Part shown: piece by piece, positions 15,190-24,204 of the stretch
Position numbering within the stretch: the stretch's first letter is position 1
Layout: each line of letters starts with the position of its first letter
Source: Taishania sp964580465
Lineage (GTDB): Bacteria > Bacteroidota > Bacteroidia > Flavobacteriales_D > Crocinitomicaceae
Length of the DNA stretch: 64,000 nucleotides
Direction: 5' to 3'
NCBI GenBank assembly: GCA_964580465.1
Contig: CAZOKJ010000013.1
Span: 1 to 64,000 of the forward strand
The notes under the pieces: model-generated
What the model saw: only the letters and a program-made list of their open reading frames with translations
Databases searched by the model: none
What the model was told of the DNA's origin: nothing
Position numbers and translations under genes: made by a program

Positions 15190-15818
15190 AATGTAGTTAA
15201 AATAGGGTTGTTTTTATTGATGGTAATGACCATGTCCTCTTTCACGATGGATAAAAGATCTACATGATACCATTTATTATCTTTTGAAAAAGTGCATGAA
15301 AAGAGTTGTTGGTCATTAAAATCATTAATCAATAGATCACGTTTAAAGATAATCCCTTTTCTTCGTGTAAGTTTTAATAATGCTTCTTTGCAAGACCATG
15401 CTCTAACCATTGTTAGTTCATCGTTAACATCTAATAAAGCGATTTCGTTGTCATTTAAAAATTTAGAAGACAAACGCAATGCTTTGGAAGATATAGGTTC
15501 GATATCCAATCCTAAAACGTGAGTACTTGAATAAGCAATAGCTGAAAAATTCTTAGAGTGACTGATTGAAATGTGAGGTATTCCTTTAATAAAGGGCGCT
15601 CCATCCTTTGTGTATAAAATCGTAGTATTTGGGAAAAAATGCTCTTTTAAAATACGTGTAGATAAGAATTCATACTTGCGTTTTGTGCTAGAAAAAGAAT
15701 GGTATCTTTCTGATTCCGTTTCATTTAAAAGAAATAAATAATCATCCATTGTATAGTTTTTATACCATAGAAAGACGATTTTTACATCCTCAGCAACTAT
15801 TTCTTCGAATTGAAACAT
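15186..15818 (-). CDS. 4'-phosphopantetheinyl transferase (Sfp-type)
   Basis: 210-aa enzyme that attaches 4'-phosphopantetheine from CoA to a carrier-protein serine. Three motifs are visible: SISHS at 84-88, GLDIEPI with the Mg2+ ligands Asp105 and Glu107, and WSCKEALLK at 141-149. The length fits the two-domain Sfp/HetI class. No carrier-protein gene lies nearby, so the substrate (fatty-acid ACP or a secondary-metabolite carrier) is unknown. It is coupled to the GGGPS-family gene by a 4-bp overlap. Confidence 0.85.
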   Translation of the reverse strand: MFQFEEIVAEDVKIVFLWYKNYTMDDYLFLLNETESERYHSFSSTKRKYEFLSTRILKEHFFPNTTILYTKDGAPFIKGIPHISISHSKNFSAIAYSSTHVLGLDIEPISSKALRLSSKFLNDNEIALLDVNDELTMVRAWSCKEALLKLTRRKGIIFKRDLLINDFNDQQLFSCTFSKDNKWYHVDLLSIVKEDMVITINKNNPILTTL

Positions 15819-15822
15819 GATG

Positions 15823-15830
15823 TAAAAGTA
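15823..15830 (-). promoter_or_regulatory. -7-like box 4 nt before the PPTase ATG
   Basis: TACTTTTA on the minus strand has one mismatch to TAnnTTTG and is followed by CATC then ATG, another near-leaderless arrangement. Confidence 0.35.
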
Positions 15831-16005
15831 GCAAAAAAGTCGATTTTTTTCAAAAAAATGAAAAGAATGATAAAATGTAACAAATGTTTATTGTTTTGTA
15901 AGTTGGTTTATTTAAACGTTGTAAAAATTCATTTTAACGGTCGAAAAAAAGGATAAAAATAGTCTTGTTGAGAAGTCCAAAACGAAGGTATTAAAAAAAA
16001 TGTTT

Positions 16006-16013
16006 TATATTTG
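16006..16013 (+). promoter_or_regulatory. Upstream -7 box in the 15819-16134 intergenic region
   Basis: TATATTTG matches the consensus. The 316-bp gap holds no gene; it is very AT-rich with A- and T-tracts and appears to be the regulatory region of the TonB-receptor operon. From this box the leader would be about 115 nt. Confidence 0.45.
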
Positions 16014-16082
16014 TTAACGAGAAGTTAAGTAAAAAAAGTTTTTTATTTTTTTAACAAACTGTTGTTTGAAAGTAAAAATACT

Positions 16083-16090
16083 TATCTTTA
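16083..16090 (+). promoter_or_regulatory. Proximal -7-like box for the TonB-receptor operon
   Basis: TATCTTTA has one mismatch to TAnnTTTG. A TTG at 16062-16064 lies 18 nt upstream, a plausible -33 element. The leader to the ATG at 16135 would be about 40 nt. Confidence 0.45.
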
Positions 16091-16134
16091 CGGCTTCAAT
16101 GGTAATTAAATAAGTTAATAAATTCGCTTTACTT

Positions 16135-19100
16135 ATGTTAAGAAGTCTACATTTGTTATTAGTAAGTTTCTTATTTACAGCCACGTACTCATTTTCTCAA
16201 TCTGGTTTGGGAACGATTAGAGGGTCGGTTGTCGATGGAGAAACTGGTGAGCCAGTTCCTTTTTCAAAGGTGCTCCTCAAACAGGATGGAACAATTAAAG
16301 GTGGTGCAAACACCGATGATGAAGGAAAGTTCCAAATTAACTCGATCGCTCCGGGTTCGTATAATGTTGAAGTGTCTAATCCTGGTGAAGGATACCAACC
16401 AACATCATTGACGGGGGTAATCGTTAACGCAGACAAGATTACATTCTTGGATAAAACGGAAATTTCAAAGCCGAAAGACATCAAGAATATTGACGAGTTT
16501 GTAGTAGTTGCTTACCGCGTTCCTTTGATTGATAAGAACGGTGGTGCATCAGGGGCAACAGTAACACGTGAGGATATTTCTCGCTTACCAGTTCGTTCTG
16601 CTGCAGGTGTTGCGCAAACGGTAGGAGGGGTTAACTCTAACGAAGGAACAGGAGAAATTAGTGTCCGTGGTTCTCGTTCAGATGCGACTTACTACTATAT
16701 AGACGGTATCAAAGTGCGTGGGTCTTCTAACTTGCCTAAATCAGCGATTGAAGAAGTTTCGGTGATTACTGGGGGGGTACCTGCAAACTATGGTGACGTT
16801 ACTGGTGGGGTTATTTCCATTACAACAAGAGGTCCGTCTTCAAAATTCTTCGGAAGTATTGAAGCTGTAACTTCTGGTTTTTACGTTAAAGGTAAAGATA
16901 AAGATGGATATGACGGTAGAGTATTTGGTTTAGACAAATATGGTTATAACTTAGTAGAAGGTATGATCTCTGGACCTTTGTTTATGAGAAAAGATTCTAC
17001 TGGTAAGAAAACAAAACCTGTTTTAGGTTTCTTGGTTTCTGCAAGTTACTTAAACGAATTAGATAACCGTCCATTAAACGGTGGAAGTTACCGCGTGAAA
17101 AAAGACGTGAGAGATCGTTTGTTGGATCAACCATTGGTAATGAACGCTAATGGAGATGGTTCTTTCTATGCAGCTACTTTGTTGAGAGAAGATGATTTCG
17201 AAAAAACGAAATGGAGAATGAACGCGAAAAGTCAGACTTTGTCTGCTCAAGCTAAAATCGATGTAAATACAGGGCCGTCTATGAACTTGTCTTTCGGTGG
17301 ATCTATGAACTATTTCGATAGAACATTATACAGCAGAAGCGGTTCATTATTGAACTTCCAAAATTTTGGTGTAGGTAAAAACTTAGACTGGAGGGTATTT
17401 GGTCGTTTGACTCAACGTTTTACAAATGATAAAGAAGGTTCTTCTTCTAAAGTGAAGTCTGCATTCTACTCTTTAATGGTGGATTATTCTCAATCTAGAA
17501 GTAGATCTTATGACCCAAAACATGGTTTCAACTATTTTAACTATGGTCACGTTGGTACATTCCGCTCACACTATGATACAAGTTTAGTATATGTTGACTC
17601 TTTACAAGCGTATGTACAACAAACTGTACCATTTACAAATGGTATTGATTTTACACCTTCTGAAACAAACCCTGGATTAGCTGCTGTAACTAGACAGTAC
17701 TATCAAATGTTTGGAACTCCTGTTGACATCAACATGTTGCGCGATGGAAACGGTTTGATGAACGGTGGTGCTCCTTTGAATGTTTACAATTTGTGGAACA
17801 ACTTAGGTACTCCTTACAATGGTTTTGGTATTTCTGAAAACAACCAATTCCGTGTTTCTGGTTCTGGTTCTATCAACGTAGGTGGTCACTCTATTTCTTT
17901 AGGGTTTGAATACGAACAACGTACTGACCGTGGTTTCTCTAACGGTGACTTAGGTCCTATCGGTTTATGGGATCATGCTCGTTTGTTAGCTAACAGCCAC
18001 ATCAAAGAGTTAGACGTTACTCGTCCAACAATCATTCAAGATGGTGCTTATAGAAAAATCTATTTTGACCGTTTGAACACTGGTTATGCTTATAACAATG
18101 GAGGTGTTTATGGTGGTGCTAAGAGTGGTGCAACTGGTGGACAAGTAGATTACCAATCATTCTTTGATTACAATGTAAGAAAAGAATTAGGATTAGCAAC
18201 TGGTGGTTCTGATATCTTAGATATCGACTCTTATGATCCAAGTATGTTTAATTTTGGTATGTTCTCACCAGATGAGTTGTTGAACAATGGTAAATCATTC
18301 GTTAGCTACTATGGTTACGACCACACAGGTAAACGTGTTAAAGGACGTACAGACATTGATAAATACTTCAATGAGTTTGACGAAAACGGAAATTACAAAC
18401 GTTTCATTGGTGCATTCCAACCAACATACATTGCTGGTTATATCATGGATAAATTTGCATTCCGTGACTTAGTATTCAACGTTGGGGTACGGGTTGACGT
18501 TTTTGACGCTAACCAACCAGTATTGAAAGACAAATATTTATTCCACAATGCATTGACAGCTGCTGAAGCAAGAGCTAAAGTTGGTCAATCAGGTTATGAC
18601 TGGGTTGCAATTCCTGAGTCTATGGGAGATAAATACACTGTATATGTTGACGATGTGAATTCTCCAGGAAAAATCAATGGATTTAGAAATGGAGATACTT
18701 GGTACAATGCAAACGGTGATGTAGTTGATGACCCTAAAGCTTTAAGAGGTGCTAACGGTATCGCTCCATGGTTAGTTGACCCAAGTAAGAAAACAATCGG
18801 AAGCTCTGCTTTTGAAGATTATAAAGCACAAGTGAGTGTAATGCCTCGTATCGCATTCTCTTTCCCTGTATCTGAAGAATCTTCTTTCTTTGCTCACTAT
18901 GATATCTTGACAAAACGCCCAACAACAGGTGTTCGTTTTGATCCTTATGAGTATCAATTTATTCAAACAAGAAGTGACGTTATTAATAACTCAAACTTGA
19001 AACCTGAGAAAACAATTGACTATGAATTAGGTTTCCAACAAGTGTTAACACGTACATCTTCTTTGAAAATCTCTGCTTTCTACCGTGAACAAAGAGATAA

Positions 19101-19893
19101 CGTTCAAATGATTAACGTTGTAGAAGCATATCCTGCAACTTACAAAACTTTTGGTAACAGAGACTTCGGTACTGTAAAAGGTTTAACAGTTGCTTATGAT
19201 TTGAGAAGAACAGGAAATATCCGTATGACTGCAGCATATACATTACAGTTTGCTGATGGTACTGGTTCTGATGCTACTTCAATGTCTGGTTTAATCAACG
19301 CTGGTTTGCCAAACTTGAGAGCAATCTTCCCTTATTCTTTTGACCAACGTCACGCTTTTGCAATCACTTTTGATTACAGATACGGCGCAGGTAAAGATTA
19401 CAACGGACCAAGAATCAAAGATTTCGAAGTGTTCAGAAACATGGGGTTAAATATCTTGACAAATATCTACTCAGGTAACCCTTATTCAAGACAAACTAAA
19501 ATTACTGATGCTGGTTCTTTCAACCCTGGATCTTCAGGTCTTGATGGATCAACAAATGGTTCAAGATTACCATGGTCTTACCGTTTAGACTTAGTATTGG
19601 ATAAAACATTTGATTTTGAAGTTGGTAAAACTGAAGATAAGAAACGTGATTTATACTTGAACGTTTACTTACGTATTACAAACTTATTTAATCAAAAGAA
19701 CGTGTTGAGCGTTTATCGTGCAACAGGTAACTGGAATGATGATGGATACTTAGAGGATGCTGATAGCCAAGCTTCAATTTTGTCTCAACAAGATGCACAA
19801 TCTTACAGAGATTATTACTTGATGAAGATTCAAAATCCTTACAACATCAGTGCACCAAGAACTATTCGTTTAGGTGTTAAGTTTGACTTTTAA
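16135..19893 (+). CDS. TonB-dependent receptor with carboxypeptidase-like regulatory domain
   Basis: 1252-aa outer-membrane transporter. Residues 1-22 are a signal peptide (ending SFSQ). Residues ~24-105 form a CarboxypepD_reg-like Ig fold (GSVVDGETGEPVPFSKVLL...GKFQINSIAPGSYNVEVS). The plug is at ~130-225 (QTVGGVNSNEGTGEISVRGSRSDATYYYIDGIKV, GDVTGGVISITTRG), and a ~1000-residue barrel ends RTIRLGVKFDF with terminal Phe. No SusD follows, so it is not a classic Sus pair; a large secreted protein and a PorV-like barrel come next at 21 and 24 nt. Codon use is strongly biased, suggesting high expression. Its substrate is unknown. Confidence 0.9.
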   Translation: MLRSLHLLLVSFLFTATYSFSQSGLGTIRGSVVDGETGEPVPFSKVLLKQDGTIKGGANTDDEGKFQINSIAPGSYNVEVSNPGEGYQPTSLTGVIVNADKITFLDKTEISKPKDIKNIDEFVVVAYRVPLIDKNGGASGATVTREDISRLPVRSAAGVAQTVGGVNSNEGTGEISVRGSRSDATYYYIDGIKVRGSSNLPKSAIEEVSVITGGVPANYGDVTGGVISITTRGPSSKFFGSIEAVTSGFYVKGKDKDGYDGRVFGLDKYGYNLVEGMISGPLFMRKDSTGKKTKPVLGFLVSASYLNELDNRPLNGGSYRVKKDVRDRLLDQPLVMNANGDGSFYAATLLREDDFEKTKWRMNAKSQTLSAQAKIDVNTGPSMNLSFGGSMNYFDRTLYSRSGSLLNFQNFGVGKNLDWRVFGRLTQRFTNDKEGSSSKVKSAFYSLMVDYSQSRSRSYDPKHGFNYFNYGHVGTFRSHYDTSLVYVDSLQAYVQQTVPFTNGIDFTPSETNPGLAAVTRQYYQMFGTPVDINMLRDGNGLMNGGAPLNVYNLWNNLGTPYNGFGISENNQFRVSGSGSINVGGHSISLGFEYEQRTDRGFSNGDLGPIGLWDHARLLANSHIKELDVTRPTIIQDGAYRKIYFDRLNTGYAYNNGGVYGGAKSGATGGQVDYQSFFDYNVRKELGLATGGSDILDIDSYDPSMFNFGMFSPDELLNNGKSFVSYYGYDHTGKRVKGRTDIDKYFNEFDENGNYKRFIGAFQPTYIAGYIMDKFAFRDLVFNVGVRVDVFDANQPVLKDKYLFHNALTAAEARAKVGQSGYDWVAIPESMGDKYTVYVDDVNSPGKINGFRNGDTWYNANGDVVDDPKALRGANGIAPWLVDPSKKTIGSSAFEDYKAQVSVMPRIAFSFPVSEESSFFAHYDILTKRPTTGVRFDPYEYQFIQTRSDVINNSNLKPEKTIDYELGFQQVLTRTSSLKISAFYREQRDNVQMINVVEAYPATYKTFGNRDFGTVKGLTVAYDLRRTGNIRMTAAYTLQFADGTGSDATSMSGLINAGLPNLRAIFPYSFDQRHAFAITFDYRYGAGKDYNGPRIKDFEVFRNMGLNILTNIYSGNPYSRQTKITDAGSFNPGSSGLDGSTNGSRLPWSYRLDLVLDKTFDFEVGKTEDKKRDLYLNVYLRITNLFNQKNVLSVYRATGNWNDDGYLEDADSQASILSQQDAQSYRDYYLMKIQNPYNISAPRTIRLGVKFDF

Positions 19894-19914
19894 TTCATAC
19901 TAACAATAAAAGAT

Positions 19915-22900
19915 ATGAAAAATTACTTTAAATCGACGTTAATACTTGGAGCATTTACAATGCTTTCAACTATTACTTTGGCTTGGAATGATCCATCAAC
20001 TGGAGCAGGAAAGCCAAACAAAAACGGTCCTAAAAGTGCTGGATGTGCACCTGCTACGCAGAAGTATATCTTAGAATTTAACGACGTATCTGCTCTTTTA
20101 GAAATGGGTGGGGTATTGTTCATGGACCGTCAAAAAAACGTAGCTGGTTACGAAGTTCCTAAAGGTGGTGGTGTAAGAGCAATCTTTGCTGCTGCTTTAT
20201 GGATGGGTGGAAAGGACGAAAATGGTCAGTTGAAATTGGCTGCTGTTACGTTCCGTTCTAATGGTAACGACTTCTGGGGAGGTCCTTTGACTGTAACAAC
20301 TCCATACCCAGCTAACGTAAACTATGACCCATCAAGCCCCGTTGGTGACAATACTATTCGCCCTTATGGTCCAGCTGAAATTTCTGCTGAGCAATGTGCG
20401 AAGTATGACAAATTCTTCCCTATGAATAAAGCGTCTGTTATTCGCTTTAGCATTTGGTGGGAATCTTGTAAAGATCCAAACGCGACTCCAGGTGCTTGTG
20501 AGGCTTTAGATGAAGAATCTTTGCCTACGAACGCTGAATTGGCTGCTATCCAAGAATGGCCTGCTCACGGTGATATGTCTTTATTCCAAGACTATTACTT
20601 GGCTCCTTTCTACGATAGAAACGGTGACGGTGTTTACAACCCAATCGATGGTGGTGACTACCCTTGGTATGATGATATCTTAGGTCGTGATGACGTAGAA
20701 TGTGGTATCGACCGTCGTGTAACTTTGTTCGGTGACCAAACTATTTGGTTTGTATTCAACGATAAAGGTAACGTTCACTCTGAATCAAAAGGTGAACCTA
20801 TCGGTATGGAAGTTCGTGCTCAAGCATTTGCTTTTGCTACTTCTGACGAAATTAACCGTATGACTTTCTATAACTATGAGTTGATCAACCGTTCTACTCA
20901 AACGTTAACAAATACTTTCTTCTCTCAGTATGTTGACCCAGACTTAGGATTCTCTGAAGATGACTATGTTGGTTGTGACGTATCAAGAGGTTTAGGTTAT
21001 GCTTATAACAAAGATGATTTTGACGAAACAGATGGTTCTCAAATTGGATATGGTGCGAATCCTCCTGCTATTGGTGTTGACTTCTTTGAAGGTCCTTACC
21101 AAGATCCAGATGGAATTGATAACCCTGGTCCACACTACGATCCTGCAACTAAAACATGGGTTTCTCCAGCTGTTGACTCTGCGTTAAACTATAATGGTAT
21201 TGTTTACCGTGGTATTGGTACTGGTTATGGTGACGGAATCATTGATAACGAGCGTTTTGGTATGAGACGTTTTACATACTATACTCGTGTTGCTGTATAT
21301 CCTTACACTGACCCTCAAACTGCTAACCAGTTCTATAACTTTATGTCTGGTAAATGGGCTGATGGTTCAAACATTACGTTCGGAGGAAAAGGTTATGGAG
21401 GTTCTATCTTAACTGACTATGTTTTCCCTGGTGATTCTGACCCATTAAATTGGGCTACTAAAGGTATCGATCCAGGAAATACTGAACCTTGGGATGAAAT
21501 CTCTGTTAATAATACAGATAAAGATAGACGTTTCGTTCAGTCTGCTGGTCCATTTACTTTGTTGCCTGGTGCAATGAATAACATTACTGTTGGTATCGTT
21601 TATGGTCGTGCAGCAGGTGGAGGTTTATTAGCTTCTGTTAACACAATGAAAGTAGCAGATACTAAAGCACAAAACTTGTTTGATGCATGTTTTAGAATCT
21701 TAGATCCACCAAATGCTCCTAAATTACAAATTCAAGAATTAGAAAATGAATTGATTTTGACTATTTCAAATCCTTCAACTTCTAATAACTACAAGGAATT
21801 GTACGCTCAAATTGACGATATCAATACTCCTGATACTTTGGCTCCTGAAGATCGTATGTATCACTTTGAAGGTTACCAAATTTATCAGTTAGTTGACGAG
21901 TCTGCTTCTGTTGCTGATATTGGCAACTTAGCTAAATGTAGAGAAATTATTCAATGTGACGTTAAAAATGGCGTGAAAGAATTGGATAACTATACATTAA
22001 ATGAACAATATGGTTTCTTAGAAGGAAAACGTATGGTTACTGGTACTGATGAAGGTATTAAACACTCTTTTAAAGTAACAAAAGATGCGTTTGCTATTGG
22101 TGATAATCGTTTGGTTAACCATAAGACATACTACTTTGTAGCAGTTGCTTATGCTTACAATAATTATGCGAAGTTTGATCCAAATGACCCAACAAAATTA
22201 AATGGTCAAAAAGTACCTTACATCGTTTCTCGTTTATCTTATGATGGTAATGCTATTGCATCTGTTCCTGCAACACCACATAATCCAACTCCTGAATTAG
22301 GTGGTACATACCAAGTTGCTGAATATGGTTCATCTCCACGTGTAACTCGTATCGATGGTTATGGAAATGGTAACCGTGCGTTAGAATTAACTACAGCTTC
22401 TCGTGAGCAAATCGTTTCTACTGGTAAAGTAAACGAATTAGAATACGAAAGAGGTGGTTCTCCAATTAATATTAAAGTTGTTGACCCACTTAACGTTGCT
22501 GATGGTTATTTTGAATTGTCTTTCAGAGATTATACTAAATCTAACGAAAGCTTCTCAAGAAACTCTGCGGATACTGCTAACTGGGTAGTTTACCGTTACG
22601 CTTCTAAAGGTGGTGCTTTATTGGATTCTGTGACAAGTGATCAACGTATCGCTAATTACAACAATTCTTTAGGATATGTACGTGTAATTCCTACAAATAA
22701 TGAGCAAATCATACCACAATGGGGTATTTCAATTCAAATTAATCAGCAGAAATACCATTATGAATCTAGTGGTTTGACTTCATTAGAAAAGTATGTAACT
22801 GATCCGATTTCTTCATCTATCCATTTTGCAGATAGTTCTAAGCGTTGGTTGGCTTTCTTTAATGATGATGACCAATACCACCCTTTCAACTGGATTCGTG

Positions 22901-24180
22901 CTGGTAAAACTGAAACAGTAGATGATAACCCTGATGCTTTACCTTGGTTGAATCCTAAGAATTATAAAGATGAAACAGGTTTTGGTACTGACCCTAACCA
23001 AGTGTTTGAAAAGTTATTAGATGGTGGAGTTGCTCCATTTAGATTAGTTGGTAAAAACGTAGAGTTCATGCCATTCGCTCATCACCCAAGATTGAGAGAT
23101 GCAAACTCAACTAACAACTATACTTCTCATCCATCTATTTCTTTCTTACCAAGTGTGGATATCGTAATCACTTCTGATAAGAGCAAATGGACTAGATGTC
23201 CAGTTATCGAGTTAGGACGTGACTCTTCATTGACGCAAGGTGGCGCTAGAGCTGGTGCTTTGAGAAGAGGTCAAAGTGTTGATAAAAACGGACAACCTGA
23301 TGGTACAGGTACTGGTATGGGATGGTTCCCTGGATATGCTGTAGATTTGGAAACAGGTGCTCGTTTATACATGGCATTTGGTGAAAACTCTGTGTTGACT
23401 CAAGATGGTGGTCGCGATATGATTTGGAATCCTTCTTCTCGTCCAATGGACCAATACGGTAACTATATCATGGGTGGGGTTCAACCAATCTGGGTGTTCG
23501 GAACGCAAGCGAAAACAATTAACGATAGATCTTCTTCTATCAACTTGCGTGATATTCCAAACTATGATCCAAATGACGTAAGTAATAACTTTATCTACGA
23601 TATTTACAAGGATTTAGAAAACCCTTCAACAACTTCTTCTGTTGTTACTGAACGCTCTCGTCAGTTATACAGTAACTTAGCTTGGATTGCTTACCCTCGT
23701 ACTCGTGGTGCATTACTTGCAACAGATGTTATGATTAAATTACGTGTTAACAAAGAATACAAAGATTACGTAGCAACTAATAACAATGCTGGTAAACCTA
23801 AATATTCTTGGAACATGTCTGATTTAGCTACTCGTACTAATACACGTGAAGCTTTATCTGAAGTGTTGGATATGATTAACGTGGTTCCAAACCCTTACTT
23901 AGCTTACTCAGAATATGAGAAGAGCCGTTTGGATACTCGTGTTAAGATTACAAATCTTCCTGATCAATGTACTGTAAGAATTTTCAGCTCAAATGGTAAA
24001 TTAATCCGTACATTTAAGAAAGATAGCCCTGTAACATCAATCGATTGGGATTTGAACAACCACAAAGCAATTCCTGTTGCTTCTGGTGTGTACTTAATCC
24101 ACGTAGATGTACCTGGTGTTGGTGAGCGTGTATTGAAATCGTTCATTGGTGTACGTCAAGTTGACTTACAAGGTATTTAA
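19915..24180 (+). CDS. Large secreted protein with T9SS-like C-terminal sorting region
   Basis: 1421 aa with a signal peptide (1-23, ending TLAW or nearby). Recognisable segments are an Asp-rich, EF-hand-like DRNGDGVYNPIDGGDYPWYDD near residue 234, a PDLG..DDYVGCD...LGYAYN block near 343-365, and an Ig/FnIII-like HFEGYQIYQLVDE region near 650. The final ~90 residues (VVPNPYLAY...VRIFSSNGKLIRTF...DLNNHKAIPVASGVYLIHVDVPG...KSFIGVRQ) have the pattern of type-A T9SS sorting domains. Similar large proteins are widespread in Bacteroidota without assigned function. It sits between a TonB receptor and a PorV-family protein; a surface-attached role is inferred. Confidence 0.75.
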   Translation: MKNYFKSTLILGAFTMLSTITLAWNDPSTGAGKPNKNGPKSAGCAPATQKYILEFNDVSALLEMGGVLFMDRQKNVAGYEVPKGGGVRAIFAAALWMGGKDENGQLKLAAVTFRSNGNDFWGGPLTVTTPYPANVNYDPSSPVGDNTIRPYGPAEISAEQCAKYDKFFPMNKASVIRFSIWWESCKDPNATPGACEALDEESLPTNAELAAIQEWPAHGDMSLFQDYYLAPFYDRNGDGVYNPIDGGDYPWYDDILGRDDVECGIDRRVTLFGDQTIWFVFNDKGNVHSESKGEPIGMEVRAQAFAFATSDEINRMTFYNYELINRSTQTLTNTFFSQYVDPDLGFSEDDYVGCDVSRGLGYAYNKDDFDETDGSQIGYGANPPAIGVDFFEGPYQDPDGIDNPGPHYDPATKTWVSPAVDSALNYNGIVYRGIGTGYGDGIIDNERFGMRRFTYYTRVAVYPYTDPQTANQFYNFMSGKWADGSNITFGGKGYGGSILTDYVFPGDSDPLNWATKGIDPGNTEPWDEISVNNTDKDRRFVQSAGPFTLLPGAMNNITVGIVYGRAAGGGLLASVNTMKVADTKAQNLFDACFRILDPPNAPKLQIQELENELILTISNPSTSNNYKELYAQIDDINTPDTLAPEDRMYHFEGYQIYQLVDESASVADIGNLAKCREIIQCDVKNGVKELDNYTLNEQYGFLEGKRMVTGTDEGIKHSFKVTKDAFAIGDNRLVNHKTYYFVAVAYAYNNYAKFDPNDPTKLNGQKVPYIVSRLSYDGNAIASVPATPHNPTPELGGTYQVAEYGSSPRVTRIDGYGNGNRALELTTASREQIVSTGKVNELEYERGGSPINIKVVDPLNVADGYFELSFRDYTKSNESFSRNSADTANWVVYRYASKGGALLDSVTSDQRIANYNNSLGYVRVIPTNNEQIIPQWGISIQINQQKYHYESSGLTSLEKYVTDPISSSIHFADSSKRWLAFFNDDDQYHPFNWIRAGKTETVDDNPDALPWLNPKNYKDETGFGTDPNQVFEKLLDGGVAPFRLVGKNVEFMPFAHHPRLRDANSTNNYTSHPSISFLPSVDIVITSDKSKWTRCPVIELGRDSSLTQGGARAGALRRGQSVDKNGQPDGTGTGMGWFPGYAVDLETGARLYMAFGENSVLTQDGGRDMIWNPSSRPMDQYGNYIMGGVQPIWVFGTQAKTINDRSSSINLRDIPNYDPNDVSNNFIYDIYKDLENPSTTSSVVTERSRQLYSNLAWIAYPRTRGALLATDVMIKLRVNKEYKDYVATNNNAGKPKYSWNMSDLATRTNTREALSEVLDMINVVPNPYLAYSEYEKSRLDTRVKITNLPDQCTVRIFSSNGKLIRTFKKDSPVTSIDWDLNNHKAIPVASGVYLIHVDVPGVGERVLKSFIGVRQVDLQGI

Positions 24181-24204
24181 TCATAAAAAGACTAATTGAA
24201 GAAT

